Positions 9,858 through 19,502 are shown, counted from the stretch's first letter. The stretch: DNA of 64,000 bases from Albibacterium bauzanense (GCF_004339765.1 NZ_SMGO01000002.1:62001-126000); one strand, 5' to 3'. Translations and numbers: made by a program. The notes: generated from the letters alone by a model not told the origin.

Positions 9858-11276
9858 TTAATCAATCCCCATAAAGATTCGATTCCAGCGGACTTTATTA
9901 AAGAGATTCCCTACTTCATCCAAGCTTAACCATACAAACAAGGCTTTACCTACAATGTGATCCTCAGGTACAAAACCCCAGAAACGGGAATCGGCTGAAC
10001 TATGGCGATTGTCTCCCATCATCCAATAGTAATCCATTTTAAAAGTATAACTATCTGCTTTTTCAGAATTGATATAATAACCATCAGCACGCTTTTCGAA
10101 AGTATTACCTTCATACACACTGATTAATCGCTCGTAAAGTGGCACATTCGTACTATCTAATGCGACAGTCCATCCTTTTTTAGGGACGATAATGGGACCA
10201 TAATTATCAACATTCCAGGGGAAAGCTGCATCATGTGGGTAAATTTGATTGTCATAAACACCGGCAGGAGCAATATTAGGCTTAACGGCTTCTACATTCG
10301 CCCATGCAGAAACAGTTTTAGCTTGCCCTTCTGTCATAGTAAAAATATATTCTGTTTCAGATTGACGCATTCCCTCAATACGCATATCCAATAAAGTTTG
10401 TGGATTTAAGTCAGTGCCATTTGTTTTTACATAATAGGTTGTTTGACTCTCCGGAGGATTCACATCTGCTTTTCCATTTACATATACCTGAGAATTCACA
10501 ATACTCAATGTATCGCCAGCAATAGCAAGGCAACGTTTAATATAGTTCTCACGCTTATCAACCGGACGGCTTAAAGGTGCATCGGCATCCATAGGATAGT
10601 TGAATACAACAACATCATTCCGCTCTATTTTTTCAAAGCCGGGTAAACGGTGATAATCTAATTTAATTCCTTCCCAATAAGCTTTACCTCCTGTAGGTAA
10701 GGTATGATGGGAAAAAGGAAATGCTACGGGAGTCATGGGAACACGAGGTCCGTAATTCACTTTGCTTACAAAAATAAAATCGCCGATTAAAAGACTCTTT
10801 TCCATAGATCCGGTAGGAATCATATAGGCTTCAATCAGAAAACCACGAATCAACGTGGCAGCAACGACTGCGAATATAATGGCATCAGCCCATTCGCGGG
10901 CAGCATTCTTTTTAAAAGGGTATTTCTCTTTAAACTCGGGTGTGGCTGATTGACCCCAGTAGCTTGTTGTTGTATCCATTCCCCACAAAGGGAATACAAC
11001 AAAGGGCAATAGTACAGTACCGGCATGATCTAGAAAACTTCGTTTTCCGAAGCTTTTAACAAAATCGATATAAAGAGTAATACCTATAAAGATATTTAGG
11101 ATAGGGATAATTAAAAGAATTACCCACCAGGATTGTCTTCCTGTTAATTTCGTTATTATATATTCACGGTAAAATGGAATTAGTGCTTCCCAACCTGGTC
11201 GCCCGGCTTTAATAAACATTTTCCACAATCCAAAATGGATCAGAACAAGTATAATAAGACAGATGATATAATTCAT
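9858..11276 (-). CDS. lepB: Signal peptidase I with N-terminal membrane extension
   Basis: LepB removes signal peptides from exported proteins at the outer face of the inner membrane. The 472-residue protein has two N-terminal hydrophobic segments (about 3-20 and 50-70), a further one near 85-98, then the transmembrane anchor (about 132-147) directly before the catalytic region. The nucleophile is Ser157 in IPTGSMEKS and the general base is Lys247 in ENYIKRCLAIAGDTL. The late boxes MGDNRHSSADSRFWG and VPEDHIVGKA are present. The extra membrane domain before the peptidase is typical of Bacteroidota LepB, which is longer than the E. coli enzyme. It is the last gene of the parA-parB-DUF5683-dapB-lepB run, 24 bp after dapB. 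Confidence 0.95.
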   Translation of the reverse strand: MNYIICLIILVLIHFGLWKMFIKAGRPGWEALIPFYREYIITKLTGRQSWWVILLIIPILNIFIGITLYIDFVKSFGKRSFLDHAGTVLLPFVVFPLWGMDTTTSYWGQSATPEFKEKYPFKKNAAREWADAIIFAVVAATLIRGFLIEAYMIPTGSMEKSLLIGDFIFVSKVNYGPRVPMTPVAFPFSHHTLPTGGKAYWEGIKLDYHRLPGFEKIERNDVVVFNYPMDADAPLSRPVDKRENYIKRCLAIAGDTLSIVNSQVYVNGKADVNPPESQTTYYVKTNGTDLNPQTLLDMRIEGMRQSETEYIFTMTEGQAKTVSAWANVEAVKPNIAPAGVYDNQIYPHDAAFPWNVDNYGPIIVPKKGWTVALDSTNVPLYERLISVYEGNTFEKRADGYYINSEKADSYTFKMDYYWMMGDNRHSSADSRFWGFVPEDHIVGKALFVWLSLDEVGNLFNKVRWNRIFMGID

Positions 11277-11300
11277 TGTATGGTTATTTTGGTTGTTTAA

Positions 11301-12038
11301 TTAGTCGAATTTAAACATATCTTTCACATTATAGAATCCAGTTTTATCATGGAGCCATTCAGCGGCAATAACTGCGCCTAATGCAAATCCTGAGCGACTG
11401 TGGGCTGTATGCTTAAATTCAATCTGGTCTACTTCAGAACTATAAAGAACTGTATGTGTTCCAGGAACATCTTCTAATCGGTGAGATTCTATTAATAATT
11501 GATTGTTTTTAGGAATAGCTTCATCCTCTCCAATAACATTATTAATCCAGCTAGACTTGCTATCATAATTCTCTAAAATTCCTTCAGCAATGGTAATTGC
11601 AGTACCACTAGGAGCATCTAGCTTTTGGGTATGATGAATCTCTTCTACCTGAACTTCGTATTGTTTATAAGGATTCATGGCTTTCGCCAATAGTTTGTTA
11701 ATATGGAAAAAGATATTTACTCCAATGCTATAGTTCGATCCATACATAAGGGTATGATTATGAGTTAAACATTGCTCTTTAATATCATCCAGCTTATCAT
11801 ACCATCCTGTAGTTCCTACAACAAGGGGTACATTAGCCCTAAAGCAAAATTCTATGTTTTCTAAAACTGCACTGGGAGTACTAAAATCAATGGCGACATC
11901 GGCTTGCTGAAGTTCTTCAACCGTTACTTGATCGCGATTGTTTTCGTCAACTATCAGTACAATTTCATGGTTTCTATCGATGGCAAACTTCTCGATGATT
12001 TGCCCCATTTTACCATAGCCTATTAATGCGATGTTCAT
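11301..12038 (-). CDS. dapB: 4-hydroxy-tetrahydrodipicolinate reductase
   Basis: DapB reduces the product of DapA to tetrahydrodipicolinate in lysine and diaminopimelate synthesis, using NAD(P)H in the cytoplasm. The 245-residue protein begins with the nucleotide-binding motif IALIGYGKMGQ and has the family signature EEIHHTQKLDAPSGTA, with the catalytic histidine pair at 135-136, Lys139 and the substrate-binding SGTA. DFSTPSAV and VGTTGWY also match. It is slightly shorter than the proteobacterial enzyme but normal for Bacteroidota. It lies between DUF5683 and lepB on the minus strand. Confidence 0.96.
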   Translation of the reverse strand: MNIALIGYGKMGQIIEKFAIDRNHEIVLIVDENNRDQVTVEELQQADVAIDFSTPSAVLENIEFCFRANVPLVVGTTGWYDKLDDIKEQCLTHNHTLMYGSNYSIGVNIFFHINKLLAKAMNPYKQYEVQVEEIHHTQKLDAPSGTAITIAEGILENYDSKSSWINNVIGEDEAIPKNNQLLIESHRLEDVPGTHTVLYSSEVDQIEFKHTAHSRSGFALGAVIAAEWLHDKTGFYNVKDMFKFD

Positions 12039-12101
12039 CTTCTATTATTGATTGATTTAGATTGCAATATACGATATTATCTTTTTCTGTAAATTAAAAG
12101 G

Positions 12102-12785
12102 TCAGTGAATTGTAAGAGTCATTTTTAATCCGAAAACCGGTGTTCTGCTTGCGAATATGCCTGATGGCTTTTCAATTAACGGATTAATCTTAAAACTTAG
12201 GTCATCCTCCATATTGTAACGAAACATCATGCCATCTACATAAGCATCAATTAGATTCAATGCATAAAGTCCTGCACTCAGAAGGATCGTCAAATCCCGG
12301 TTTCTTCTGTAAAAATCTTTGGATTGAATAACCCATTCAGTACTGGCTTTGGCATACTTCTCGTATAAATATTGGTTATTATTAAGTGTACGGAACTGGG
12401 CTTCAGCAAGCATTTCTTTATAGCCGCTTTGAGCAACATCATAACTTATAATCAGACCAACAACTCCTCCATACAAGATAGGTACCTTCCACCAACGGTT
12501 ATTAGTAATCTGGCCCCAACCAGGGATAATAGCAGAACGTTTTACGGCGAGCCGGGATCTGTTTTCTAAGGCCAGGCGGGCAGAGTCTTTATATACAACG
12601 GATTGTTGCTCTTCAATTATACTTTTTTCTGCATCTTCATCATTAGGAATATTGGTGGTATCTTGCATATTTAAGCTATCCACAGAAATTATTTTGATTT
12701 CGCTGCTAACAGAATCGGGTGTTTGTGCTTGCGCAGATCCGATACAACAAATAATAACGATTAGGAATGCTTTAAAATATCGCAT
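12102..12785 (-). CDS. DUF5683 domain protein, exported or membrane-linked
   Basis: The 227-residue protein starts with a clear signal peptide (about residues 1-21, ending SAQAQ). After a variable acidic linker it shows the DUF5683 hallmark: AVKRSAIIPGWGQITN followed by WWKVPILYG, then hydrophobic stretches around the GGVVGLIISYD and LLSAGLYALNLIDAYVD segments. The biochemical role of this domain is not known to me. It is encoded in a fixed Bacteroidota neighbourhood between parB (3 bp away) and dapB, which suggests a cell-envelope or division-related task, but that is inference from context only. Confidence 0.82.
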   Translation of the reverse strand: MRYFKAFLIVIICCIGSAQAQTPDSVSSEIKIISVDSLNMQDTTNIPNDEDAEKSIIEEQQSVVYKDSARLALENRSRLAVKRSAIIPGWGQITNNRWWKVPILYGGVVGLIISYDVAQSGYKEMLAEAQFRTLNNNQYLYEKYAKASTEWVIQSKDFYRRNRDLTILLSAGLYALNLIDAYVDGMMFRYNMEDDLSFKINPLIEKPSGIFASRTPVFGLKMTLTIH

Positions 12786-12788
12786 TGT

Positions 12789-13703
12789 TTACCAATCTAA
12801 TAATTCTAAAATACGATTAAGGTCATCCTCCGAATTAAAAGGAATTTGAATGGAACCCTTACTCTTATCAGCAGCTACACTCAGTTTAACACGTGTAGCA
12901 AATTTAGTAGCCAAATCATCTTCAATCTTTTGAAATTGAAAGGATTTGGGATGTGTGTTTTTCTTTTGATTATTACTTTTATCGTCTGTATTCAGCATAC
13001 GAACAAGCTCTTCTACTTTTCGTACAGAAAGACCTTTTTTAATAATCTCCTGATGGATAAATAACTGCTTCTCTACTTCTGCAACATTTACTAGAGCACG
13101 TGCATGGCCCATACTAATTTTACCATCACGAATTGAGGCTTGTATGCTTGGCGGCAATCTTAATAAACGAAGGTAATTGGTTACAGTAGATCGGTTTTTA
13201 CTAACACGTTCGCCTAATTCTTCCTGCTTAAGATTACATTCGTCAATCATCCGTTGAAAACTCAGGGCTACTTCAATTGCGTTGAGGTTTTCTCGCTGAA
13301 TATTTTCTATCAATGCCATCTCTAGCATTTGTTGATCATTTGCACTACGCACATAGGCAGGAATTTCTACTAAACCTGCTAATTTTGAAGCACGTAACCT
13401 CCTCTCACCAGATATAAGCTGATAAGAATTGTTTGACATCCGACGAACTGTAATGGGCTGAATAAGTCCCTGTAACCTAATCGATTCAGCTAATTCTTCT
13501 AATGCCTGGCTATCGAATTCTGTTCTGGGTTGAAAAGGATTGACTTCAATGTCTTCAATCTTGATAGGATTTACAGAACCTAAAGATCTGTTAATTCTAT
13601 CTTCCGATACAGGTCCATTTTGAGGTTCTCTCCGTATATCCTCATTATCATTCAATAATGCACTTAATCCTTTTCCTAAACCTGTTTTTCGCTGCTGTGC
13701 CAT
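12789..13703 (-). CDS. parB: Chromosome partitioning protein ParB
   Basis: ParB is a CTP-dependent clamp that loads at parS sites near the origin and works with ParA to separate sister chromosomes. The 304-residue protein has a basic N-terminus (KTGLGKGLSALL), the ParB N-terminal domain with IEVNPFQPR and the nucleotide-binding GERRLRAS motif at 99-106, then ENIQRENLNAIEVA. A helix-turn-helix region follows (QEELGERVSKNRSTVTNYLRLL), and a C-terminal dimer domain ends RILELLDW. It is 1 bp from parA. I did not find a convincing parS palindrome in the window. Confidence 0.96.
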   Translation of the reverse strand: MAQQRKTGLGKGLSALLNDNEDIRREPQNGPVSEDRINRSLGSVNPIKIEDIEVNPFQPRTEFDSQALEELAESIRLQGLIQPITVRRMSNNSYQLISGERRLRASKLAGLVEIPAYVRSANDQQMLEMALIENIQRENLNAIEVALSFQRMIDECNLKQEELGERVSKNRSTVTNYLRLLRLPPSIQASIRDGKISMGHARALVNVAEVEKQLFIHQEIIKKGLSVRKVEELVRMLNTDDKSNNQKKNTHPKSFQFQKIEDDLATKFATRVKLSVAADKSKGSIQIPFNSEDDLNRILELLDW

Positions 13704-13704
13704 A

Positions 13705-14502
13705 TTATTTTGTCGTCTTTTGATCCTCGATCTTTCTTAAACCATTTTTCAATAGAACTTCTCTTGCTAAATTTAAGTAATTGATTGCTCCTTTTGAATT
13801 CGCATCATGCATAATCACAGAAACACCGAAACTAGGCGCCTCACTGAGACGTGTATTTCGCTGAATGATGGTATCAAACACCAAGTCTGTAAAGTGCGAA
13901 CGAACCTCTTCTACTACCTGATTAGAAAGACGCAAACGCACATCGTACATCGTTAGCAAAATTCCTTCAATTTCCAGATCCATGTTTAAACGATTCTGTA
14001 CGATTTTAATGGTGTTTAATAGCTTACCCAAACCTTCTAATGCAAAATATTCGCATTGTACAGGAATAATAACTGAATTAGCGGCTGTTAAAGCATTAAT
14101 GGTAATTAAACCAAGAGACGGGGAACAATCGATAATAATAAAATCATATTGATCCTGAATCTGACTAAGAACGTGTTTCATTTTAAACTCACGATTCTCT
14201 AAATTGATCATCTCAATTTCTGCCCCAACTAAATCGATATGGGCAGGCAAGAGATCCAGGTTAGGAGTGTCTGTAGTACAGATTGCCTCGATAGCAGGGA
14301 CATCATTAATTATACACTCGTAAATGCTGGTCTTTATGGTTCGTGGATCGTAGCCTATTCCGGATGTAGAATTAGCTTGTGGATCTGCATCCACCAATAA
14401 GGTTCGATATTCTAAAACAGCCAAACTAGCGGCCAAGTTGATTGAAGATGTAGTTTTCCCAACTCCGCCTTTCTGGTTAGCTAATGCGATAATTTTACCC
14501 AT
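13705..14502 (-). CDS. parA: Chromosome partitioning ATPase ParA/Soj
   Basis: This 265-residue Walker-type ATPase positions origins together with ParB. The deviant Walker A motif KGGVGKTT lies at residues 11-18, followed by NLAASLA. LLVDADPQANSTSG and DFIIIDCSPSLGLITINAL (Walker B region) complete the fold. The length and absence of an N-terminal DNA-binding extension mark it as a small chromosomal Soj/ParA rather than a plasmid P1-type protein. It heads the minus-strand operon; the 176-bp gap upstream separates it from the divergent FMN reductase. Confidence 0.96.
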   Translation of the reverse strand: MGKIIALANQKGGVGKTTSSINLAASLAVLEYRTLLVDADPQANSTSGIGYDPRTIKTSIYECIINDVPAIEAICTTDTPNLDLLPAHIDLVGAEIEMINLENREFKMKHVLSQIQDQYDFIIIDCSPSLGLITINALTAANSVIIPVQCEYFALEGLGKLLNTIKIVQNRLNMDLEIEGILLTMYDVRLRLSNQVVEEVRSHFTDLVFDTIIQRNTRLSEAPSFGVSVIMHDANSKGAINYLNLAREVLLKNGLRKIEDQKTTK

Positions 14503-14582
14503 ATATGCAATTTCCTGCTATGTATATAAACTGCTAAAGACTAAATCTATTGTCTTTAATTTAATAAGCAAGCTAATATGTT

Positions 14583-14590
14583 TAACTTTG
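14583..14590 (+). promoter_or_regulatory. Putative -7 box for the FMN reductase gene
   Basis: TAACTTTG matches TAnnTTTG. No clear TTTG box lies 19-21 bp upstream, so only half of the promoter is supported. Transcription from here would give a leader of about 80 nt before the ATG at 14679. Confidence 0.35.
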
Positions 14591-14678
14591 CATTATTAGC
14601 AATTATGAAAGGGCTAAGATACAAAAATTAAAATTTTAACTTCTTCTCTACGCGCTTATATTATCTTTAATTTTAAAC

Positions 14679-15200
14679 ATGATTACGATCATTTCTGGCA
14701 CAAACCGTTTAAATAGCAGCACATTAAAGCTTTCGAAGTACTATCAAAAACAATTTGCAAAATTAGGGGCAGATACTAGCCTTCTTTCTTTAGAAGATTT
14801 ACCTTCGAATTTAATTGTATCTGATCTTTATGGCGCCAGAAGCGAAGCCTTTAGTAATATACTAGCTACAATTGAACGGAGTGAGAAGCTTGTTTTTGTT
14901 ATACCTGAATACAATGGAAGTTTCCCGGGAGTTCTAAAAACCTTTCTTGATGCTACTAAATACCCGGATAGCTTTCAAGGAAAAAAGGTTGCATTAGTTG
15001 GCCTATCAAGCGGAAAATACGGTAATATCCGAGGCATTGAACACTTTACCGGTGTTTGCCATTATATGCAAATGCATGTACTACCTCTCAAGATTCATAT
15101 TCCTTATATCCGTCAGGAAATAAATGAACAAGGCGACCTCTTTAAAGAGGAAACTGTGATGTTTACGCAAATGCAAATTGAAAACTTCCTGAAATTTTAA
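14679..15200 (+). CDS. NADPH-dependent FMN reductase family protein
   Basis: The 173-residue protein has a flavodoxin-like fold of the NADPH-dependent FMN reductase/azoreductase type. Supporting motifs are the phosphate-binding start IISGTNRLNSSTLKLS, the conserved PEYNGSFPGVLKTFLD segment and the VALVGLSSGKYG loop. Such enzymes reduce FMN or quinone-type substrates with NADPH in the cytoplasm; the physiological target is not evident. It is a single-gene unit that diverges from parA and converges on the M16 peptidases, with only 4 bp between its stop and the stop of the inactive peptidase gene. Confidence 0.88.
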   Translation: MITIISGTNRLNSSTLKLSKYYQKQFAKLGADTSLLSLEDLPSNLIVSDLYGARSEAFSNILATIERSEKLVFVIPEYNGSFPGVLKTFLDATKYPDSFQGKKVALVGLSSGKYGNIRGIEHFTGVCHYMQMHVLPLKIHIPYIRQEINEQGDLFKEETVMFTQMQIENFLKF

Positions 15201-15204
15201 AGAT

Positions 15205-16608
15205 TTATTTAGGATCTCCTTCTACTGTATAATTTTTCACCTCTCCAAACTGACCAATTGTATCTTTAAAGGTTGCAATATTACCTACGATGATTAAGTA
15301 AGCATTAGCCGGTTTAATATATTTTGGGGCAATCGTGTTAAGCGCCTCAATTGTTACTGCATCTAAATTCTTTAAATAATTTTTATAGTAATCTTTGGGC
15401 AGGTCATAGATTTCAGTATTCAATGCAAAATTAGCAATGGTAGCGGGGTTCTCTAAAGAGCGTCCAAAACTACCTGTTAAATACGCTTTTGCTGCAGCCA
15501 CTTCTTCTTCTGTAATAGTTTTCTCAGTAATATTCTTTAATTCATAAAAGAACTGATATGCTGCACTATCAGTAACCTCGGTACGGACACTGGCATCTGC
15601 TGTAAAATTACCGCTGATCCTATCCGGACTAATACTAGAATAGGCGCCATAGGTGTATCCTTTACTTTCACGTAAATTCATAAACAAACGAGAGGATGAA
15701 CCTCCACCCAATATATACGTTAATAACGTAGCACTAATCCTATCCGGACTGTTATATTGAAGCTCTACAGGGTAAGTTATATTCATTACTGATTGTACAC
15801 TGGCTGGTCTGTCAACCAAGATAACCTGATTTTCTGCAGGAGCAACAGCCTTTCTCCATTCATGAGTAGGAACGGGTGCTTTCTCCCAATCTCCAAAATA
15901 TTTCTTCACCAGAGCTTCTGCCTCGCTCTTAGTTATATCTCCAACAATTGCCATATAAGCAATATTTGGCCTAAAATAGCTCTTGTAATAATTGGTAATG
16001 TCGGCTACTTCAATAGCATTGACAGTTGCTTCAGTAGCATTCTCGCCATAAGGGTGATCTTTGCCATATAAAACTGCATTACTAACAACCATTCCAATAG
16101 ATCCCGGATCGTCTTTCTCTGCAGCTAAAACTGAAATTGTTTGCTTTTTTAGCTTATCCAGCTCTTCCTGCGGAAAGCTTGGATTAAACAATACATCTGC
16201 AAATAGATTTAAGAGAGCTTCCTGGTGTTTAGTTAGAGAGGACGCAACTGCAGAAGTGGAACTTACATTAATGCTTGCGCCAATCTGATCAATGGCTTCA
16301 TCTAATTGATCTTTATTTAAACTAGTAGTTCCGCCCATCATTAAGGGACCAACTAAACTAGTATATCCGGCTTTATTACCTTCAAGAATAGGATCCCTAT
16401 CCAATTTCAACGAAAAGGTAACGCGTGGGAGTTTATGATTTTCTACAACAAATACTTTAAGTCCGTTTGGCAAAACAAAGGTTTCAGCATCGCCAATATT
16501 AATAATAGGCGCAGGTGCAGGCTCAGGATAATGACTACGATCAACCTGAGCTGAAACACTATTAAAGGTAAAAAACAGAAGCGAGATATAAATACTTATC
16601 GATTTCAT
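15205..16608 (-). CDS. M16 family peptidase-like protein, zinc motif lost
   Basis: This exported 467-residue protein (signal peptide about 1-20) has the two-lobed M16 architecture: LPNGLKVFVVENHKLPRV near the N-terminus, PSFPQEELDKLKK, a middle VGDITKSEAEALVKKYFG, and the C-terminal SRLFMNLRESKGYTYGAYS signature. The position that should carry the zinc-binding HxxEH reads TSLVGPLMMGGT, so it cannot bind catalytic zinc in the normal way. The retained R/Y substrate-binding region is typical of the non-catalytic subunit of heterodimeric M16B enzymes. It follows the active partner by 23 bp and is therefore best read as its structural subunit in the periplasm. Confidence 0.9.
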   Translation of the reverse strand: MKSISIYISLLFFTFNSVSAQVDRSHYPEPAPAPIINIGDAETFVLPNGLKVFVVENHKLPRVTFSLKLDRDPILEGNKAGYTSLVGPLMMGGTTSLNKDQLDEAIDQIGASINVSSTSAVASSLTKHQEALLNLFADVLFNPSFPQEELDKLKKQTISVLAAEKDDPGSIGMVVSNAVLYGKDHPYGENATEATVNAIEVADITNYYKSYFRPNIAYMAIVGDITKSEAEALVKKYFGDWEKAPVPTHEWRKAVAPAENQVILVDRPASVQSVMNITYPVELQYNSPDRISATLLTYILGGGSSSRLFMNLRESKGYTYGAYSSISPDRISGNFTADASVRTEVTDSAAYQFFYELKNITEKTITEEEVAAAKAYLTGSFGRSLENPATIANFALNTEIYDLPKDYYKNYLKNLDAVTIEALNTIAPKYIKPANAYLIIVGNIATFKDTIGQFGEVKNYTVEGDPK

Positions 16609-16631
16609 TTGTTTTCGTTTTAATTTTAATC

Positions 16632-17975
16632 TTATTGAACAGGGTTTCCAGGTTGAGCAGACTTTGGCAAATAATGCAAAACGACACGCCCGCTCCTATC
16701 AAAATATTCTTTTGCTACGCGTTGAATATCTTCTCTTTTAACCTTATTATACTTCTCCATCTCCTTATTTATTTCATTGGCATCTCCAAAATAAACTTTG
16801 CTTTCTGCCAAATTCTCTGCAATACCAGCAACGGATGAATTCTGAGTTACAACAGCGTTTTCAACTTGAGCCAATAGTTTCTGAAAATCTTTCTCAGAAA
16901 TGCCTTCAGCTTTTACTTTTTCAATTTGAACATCAATGCTGTGCTCAAGAGAATCAGCTTCAATACCCATATTTGCGATACCATACAATAAGAAAACACC
17001 TCCATCTTCCAAGTCTAAAGGAATTGCAGCTATTTGCAAGGCTACTTGTTCCTTATCAACAAGTTCTTTATTCAATAAAGAACTGTTTCCACCCGTTAAA
17101 TAAGTAGAAAGCATATCTAAGGCGTAAGAATCTGGATGATCTTTACGTGGAAGATTATAAGCTTCAATCACTGCCGGTAATTGGATATTATCATAAATTA
17201 CATCTCTTATTTCTTCATTTCTTCTTGGCTCTGTCACTGTTGGACGAGGGATCTCTTTGGTTCCTTTTGGTATTTCTGCAAAGTAAGTTCTTATCCATTT
17301 TTCAGCCTGATCATAATCAATATCTCCGGCAATGGTTAGAACTGCATTATTAGGTACGTAAAAAGTTTTATAAAAATCCATAAATTCATCCAGCCTTGCA
17401 GAGTTCAAATGTTCCATAGAACCAATGGGCGGCCATTGATAAGGATGAACATGATAGGAACGTTTTAATACTTCAGGAAGGATTGTCCCATAAGGTTGAT
17501 TTTCATAACGCTGTCTTCTCTCCTCTTTTACTACTTCTCGCTGAGTATTTACTCCAACGGTATCTATTTTAGCATGGAGCATACGCTCGCTCTCCATATA
17601 AAGTGCAGTTTCCAGGTAATTAGAAGGTACAACTTCGTAGTAATAGGTTTGATCATTTGAGGTATAGGCATTTAATGTTCCTCCGATGGACTGAATCTTC
17701 TTCATATACTCACCCCGACCAATATTCTCGCTCCCCTCGAATAGTAAATGCTCAAAGAAATGCGCAAAACCAGTACGTTCTGGATTTTCATTTTTTGATC
17801 CAACATGATATAATACAGATACAGCAACAATAGGTGTCGTTTTATCCTGATGCATAATAACGTTTAAACCGTTATCCAGTTTAAACTCCTTAAACTTAAT
17901 CTCATTTTGAGCATGTACATTTAAGCCAATACACAAAAAAGCAGTAATTAAGGTTGATGCGAATAATTTCTTCAT
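16632..17975 (-). CDS. Zinc-dependent M16 family peptidase, catalytic subunit
   Basis: The 447-residue exported protein (signal peptide about 1-22, cut after HAQ) carries the inverted zinc motif HFFEH at residues 72-76 in GFAHFFEHLLFEGS. The downstream EERR segment near 151 supplies the third ligand. The start LDNGLNVIMHQDKTTPIVAV is the usual M16 opening. These peptidases cut oligopeptides or act as processing enzymes in the periplasm. The active subunit precedes the inactive one, a standard order for the M16B pair. A TAATTTTG box on the minus strand at 18007-18014 lies just upstream of its ATG. Confidence 0.93.
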   Translation of the reverse strand: MKKLFASTLITAFLCIGLNVHAQNEIKFKEFKLDNGLNVIMHQDKTTPIVAVSVLYHVGSKNENPERTGFAHFFEHLLFEGSENIGRGEYMKKIQSIGGTLNAYTSNDQTYYYEVVPSNYLETALYMESERMLHAKIDTVGVNTQREVVKEERRQRYENQPYGTILPEVLKRSYHVHPYQWPPIGSMEHLNSARLDEFMDFYKTFYVPNNAVLTIAGDIDYDQAEKWIRTYFAEIPKGTKEIPRPTVTEPRRNEEIRDVIYDNIQLPAVIEAYNLPRKDHPDSYALDMLSTYLTGGNSSLLNKELVDKEQVALQIAAIPLDLEDGGVFLLYGIANMGIEADSLEHSIDVQIEKVKAEGISEKDFQKLLAQVENAVVTQNSSVAGIAENLAESKVYFGDANEINKEMEKYNKVKREDIQRVAKEYFDRSGRVVLHYLPKSAQPGNPVQ

Positions 17976-18006
17976 TTAAGTGATTTTAAAGTTTCTTGAG
18001 CTTTCG

Positions 18007-18014
18007 CAAAATTA
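18007..18014 (-). promoter_or_regulatory. Putative -7 box for the M16 peptidase operon
   Basis: The minus strand reads TAATTTTG, a TAnnTTTG match about 32 bp upstream of the catalytic M16 gene. No matching TTTG box was found at the right distance. Confidence 0.4.
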
Positions 18015-18165
18015 TAAAAATTAGATGACTTCTCAGGACATTAACCAAACCCATCTATTTGTTGTTTCCAAGCCTGATAAGATCAGGATATCATAATTCT
18101 AATAGTAAATTAATGCCTTGAATAACAAAGTAGGTATAATTTTATTCATCTTTGCTCACTTTATG

Positions 18166-18173
18166 TAGTTTTG
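18166..18173 (+). promoter_or_regulatory. Putative -7 box for the lacI-type regulator gene
   Basis: TAGTTTTG fits TAnnTTTG, 57 bp before the regulator ATG. The -33 element is not evident at 19-21 bp, so this is tentative. Confidence 0.4.
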
Positions 18174-18229
18174 TAACGAAAAAGAGACTTGTTTGATAAA
18201 ACGAGAACAGTGGAAATTTTTAGATCTAA

Positions 18230-19237
18230 ATGGGAAATGTAAATATTAAAGATTTGGCACATGCCTTAGGGCTTTCTACTTCAACAGTATCCAGAGCATT
18301 TCGGGGAAACAGCGATATTAATCCTAAAACAAAAGAACGCATATTGGCTCAGGCAAAAGAGATGAACTATCTGCCTAATCATTATGCTAGTAATTTAAGA
18401 GATCAAAGGAGCCATACAATTGCCGTTATTGTTCCTGAATTGGCTAATAATTTCTTTTCACAAGCTATTAATGGAATTGAAAAGATAGCACAGAAAAATG
18501 GCTATCATATTCTGATATATCGTACAGGCGATGACTTCGAAAAAGAAGTATCCTTTATCAACGCTTTGCATAATGGACGTGCAGAAGGAATCATTATGTC
18601 GGTTTCTGGCGAATCTCAAAACCACAGTTACTTAAAGACTTTAAAAGCCAAGGGAATAAAACTTGTCTTTTTTGACCGCGTATATGATGATATACCCGCT
18701 TCAAAAGTTATTACTAACGATTATGAAAGCAGTTTTCTGGCAACGAAACATTTAATTGAGGCAGGCTGTAAACGACTAGCTTATCTGGTAATTAATAAAA
18801 AGCTTTCTATTGGAAAAATGCGTATGCAAGGGTATTTAGATGCCTTAAAAGAATCATCTATTCCTTTTGATGAAGAATTAATTATTAATTGCAGCAATGA
18901 GGCCGAAGAAAATCATAAAATCTTAAGAAAGGTTTTTACTAACCTCAAGCCAGATGGTGTTTTTGCCTCAGTTGAACGTTTGGCAATAGCTAGTTATTAT
19001 ACCTGTCAGCATCTTGGATTAAGCATTCCAGATGATATGAAAATCATTGGTTTCTCCAGTTTAGAAATTGCCCCTTTATTAAATCCATCTCTTACTACTG
19101 TAACGCAACCTGCTTATGAAATGGGTATAAAAGCTGCCACGCTTTTATTCGATTCTCTAAAATCTCCGGAACCAGCTCATGATTTTGAGACCCTGGTTTT
19201 AGAGTCTAAAATCATTCAAAGAAAGTCGACTTCCTGA
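18230..19237 (+). CDS. LacI-family transcriptional regulator of the alpha-glucan locus
   Basis: The 335-residue protein has an N-terminal LacI helix-turn-helix (VNIKDLAHALGLSTSTVSRAF, about 4-24) and the hinge region YLPNHYASNLR. A periplasmic-binding-protein-like effector domain follows (IAVIVPELANNFFSQAINGIE, GIIMSVSGES, GIKLVFFDRVYDD, and a C-terminal TVTQPAYEMGIKAA). It should bind a palindromic operator and release or engage it on binding a sugar or sugar phosphate. The adjacent susC promoter holds a perfect 18-bp palindrome with a central CG, the classical LacI-family operator form, which makes this protein its likely regulator. Here it takes the place of the SusR or hybrid two-component regulators found in many Bacteroidota loci. 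The effector (maltose, or glucose phosphates) is not known. Confidence 0.92.
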   Translation: MGNVNIKDLAHALGLSTSTVSRAFRGNSDINPKTKERILAQAKEMNYLPNHYASNLRDQRSHTIAVIVPELANNFFSQAINGIEKIAQKNGYHILIYRTGDDFEKEVSFINALHNGRAEGIIMSVSGESQNHSYLKTLKAKGIKLVFFDRVYDDIPASKVITNDYESSFLATKHLIEAGCKRLAYLVINKKLSIGKMRMQGYLDALKESSIPFDEELIINCSNEAEENHKILRKVFTNLKPDGVFASVERLAIASYYTCQHLGLSIPDDMKIIGFSSLEIAPLLNPSLTTVTQPAYEMGIKAATLLFDSLKSPEPAHDFETLVLESKIIQRKSTS

Positions 19238-19502
19238 TTTTTAAGTTGTTATTTCATCTTCATTAGCGAATAAACCCTTAAAAAGTTATCCACATTTTAA
19301 ACAAAAGGGAAAAATTGTAATTGTTAATCTTCATTTTACAATTTATTAATCTCAATTAAAAAAAATCAAGATTTATATTACAACTTGTTTATAACAAGTG
19401 TGTTATAAATTAAAAATCAAGAGTGTAAAATTTACGCTTACTCAATTGCTTTTTCATTGAATTCCGAACCTTCTTCGAATGTTAATAACTTTTAATGAAT
19501 TA

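Noticed and set aside
19286-19294. Perfect DnaA box TTATCCACA near parAB
   Set aside because: It is single, with no further boxes, unwinding element or dnaA nearby, so an origin is not supported.
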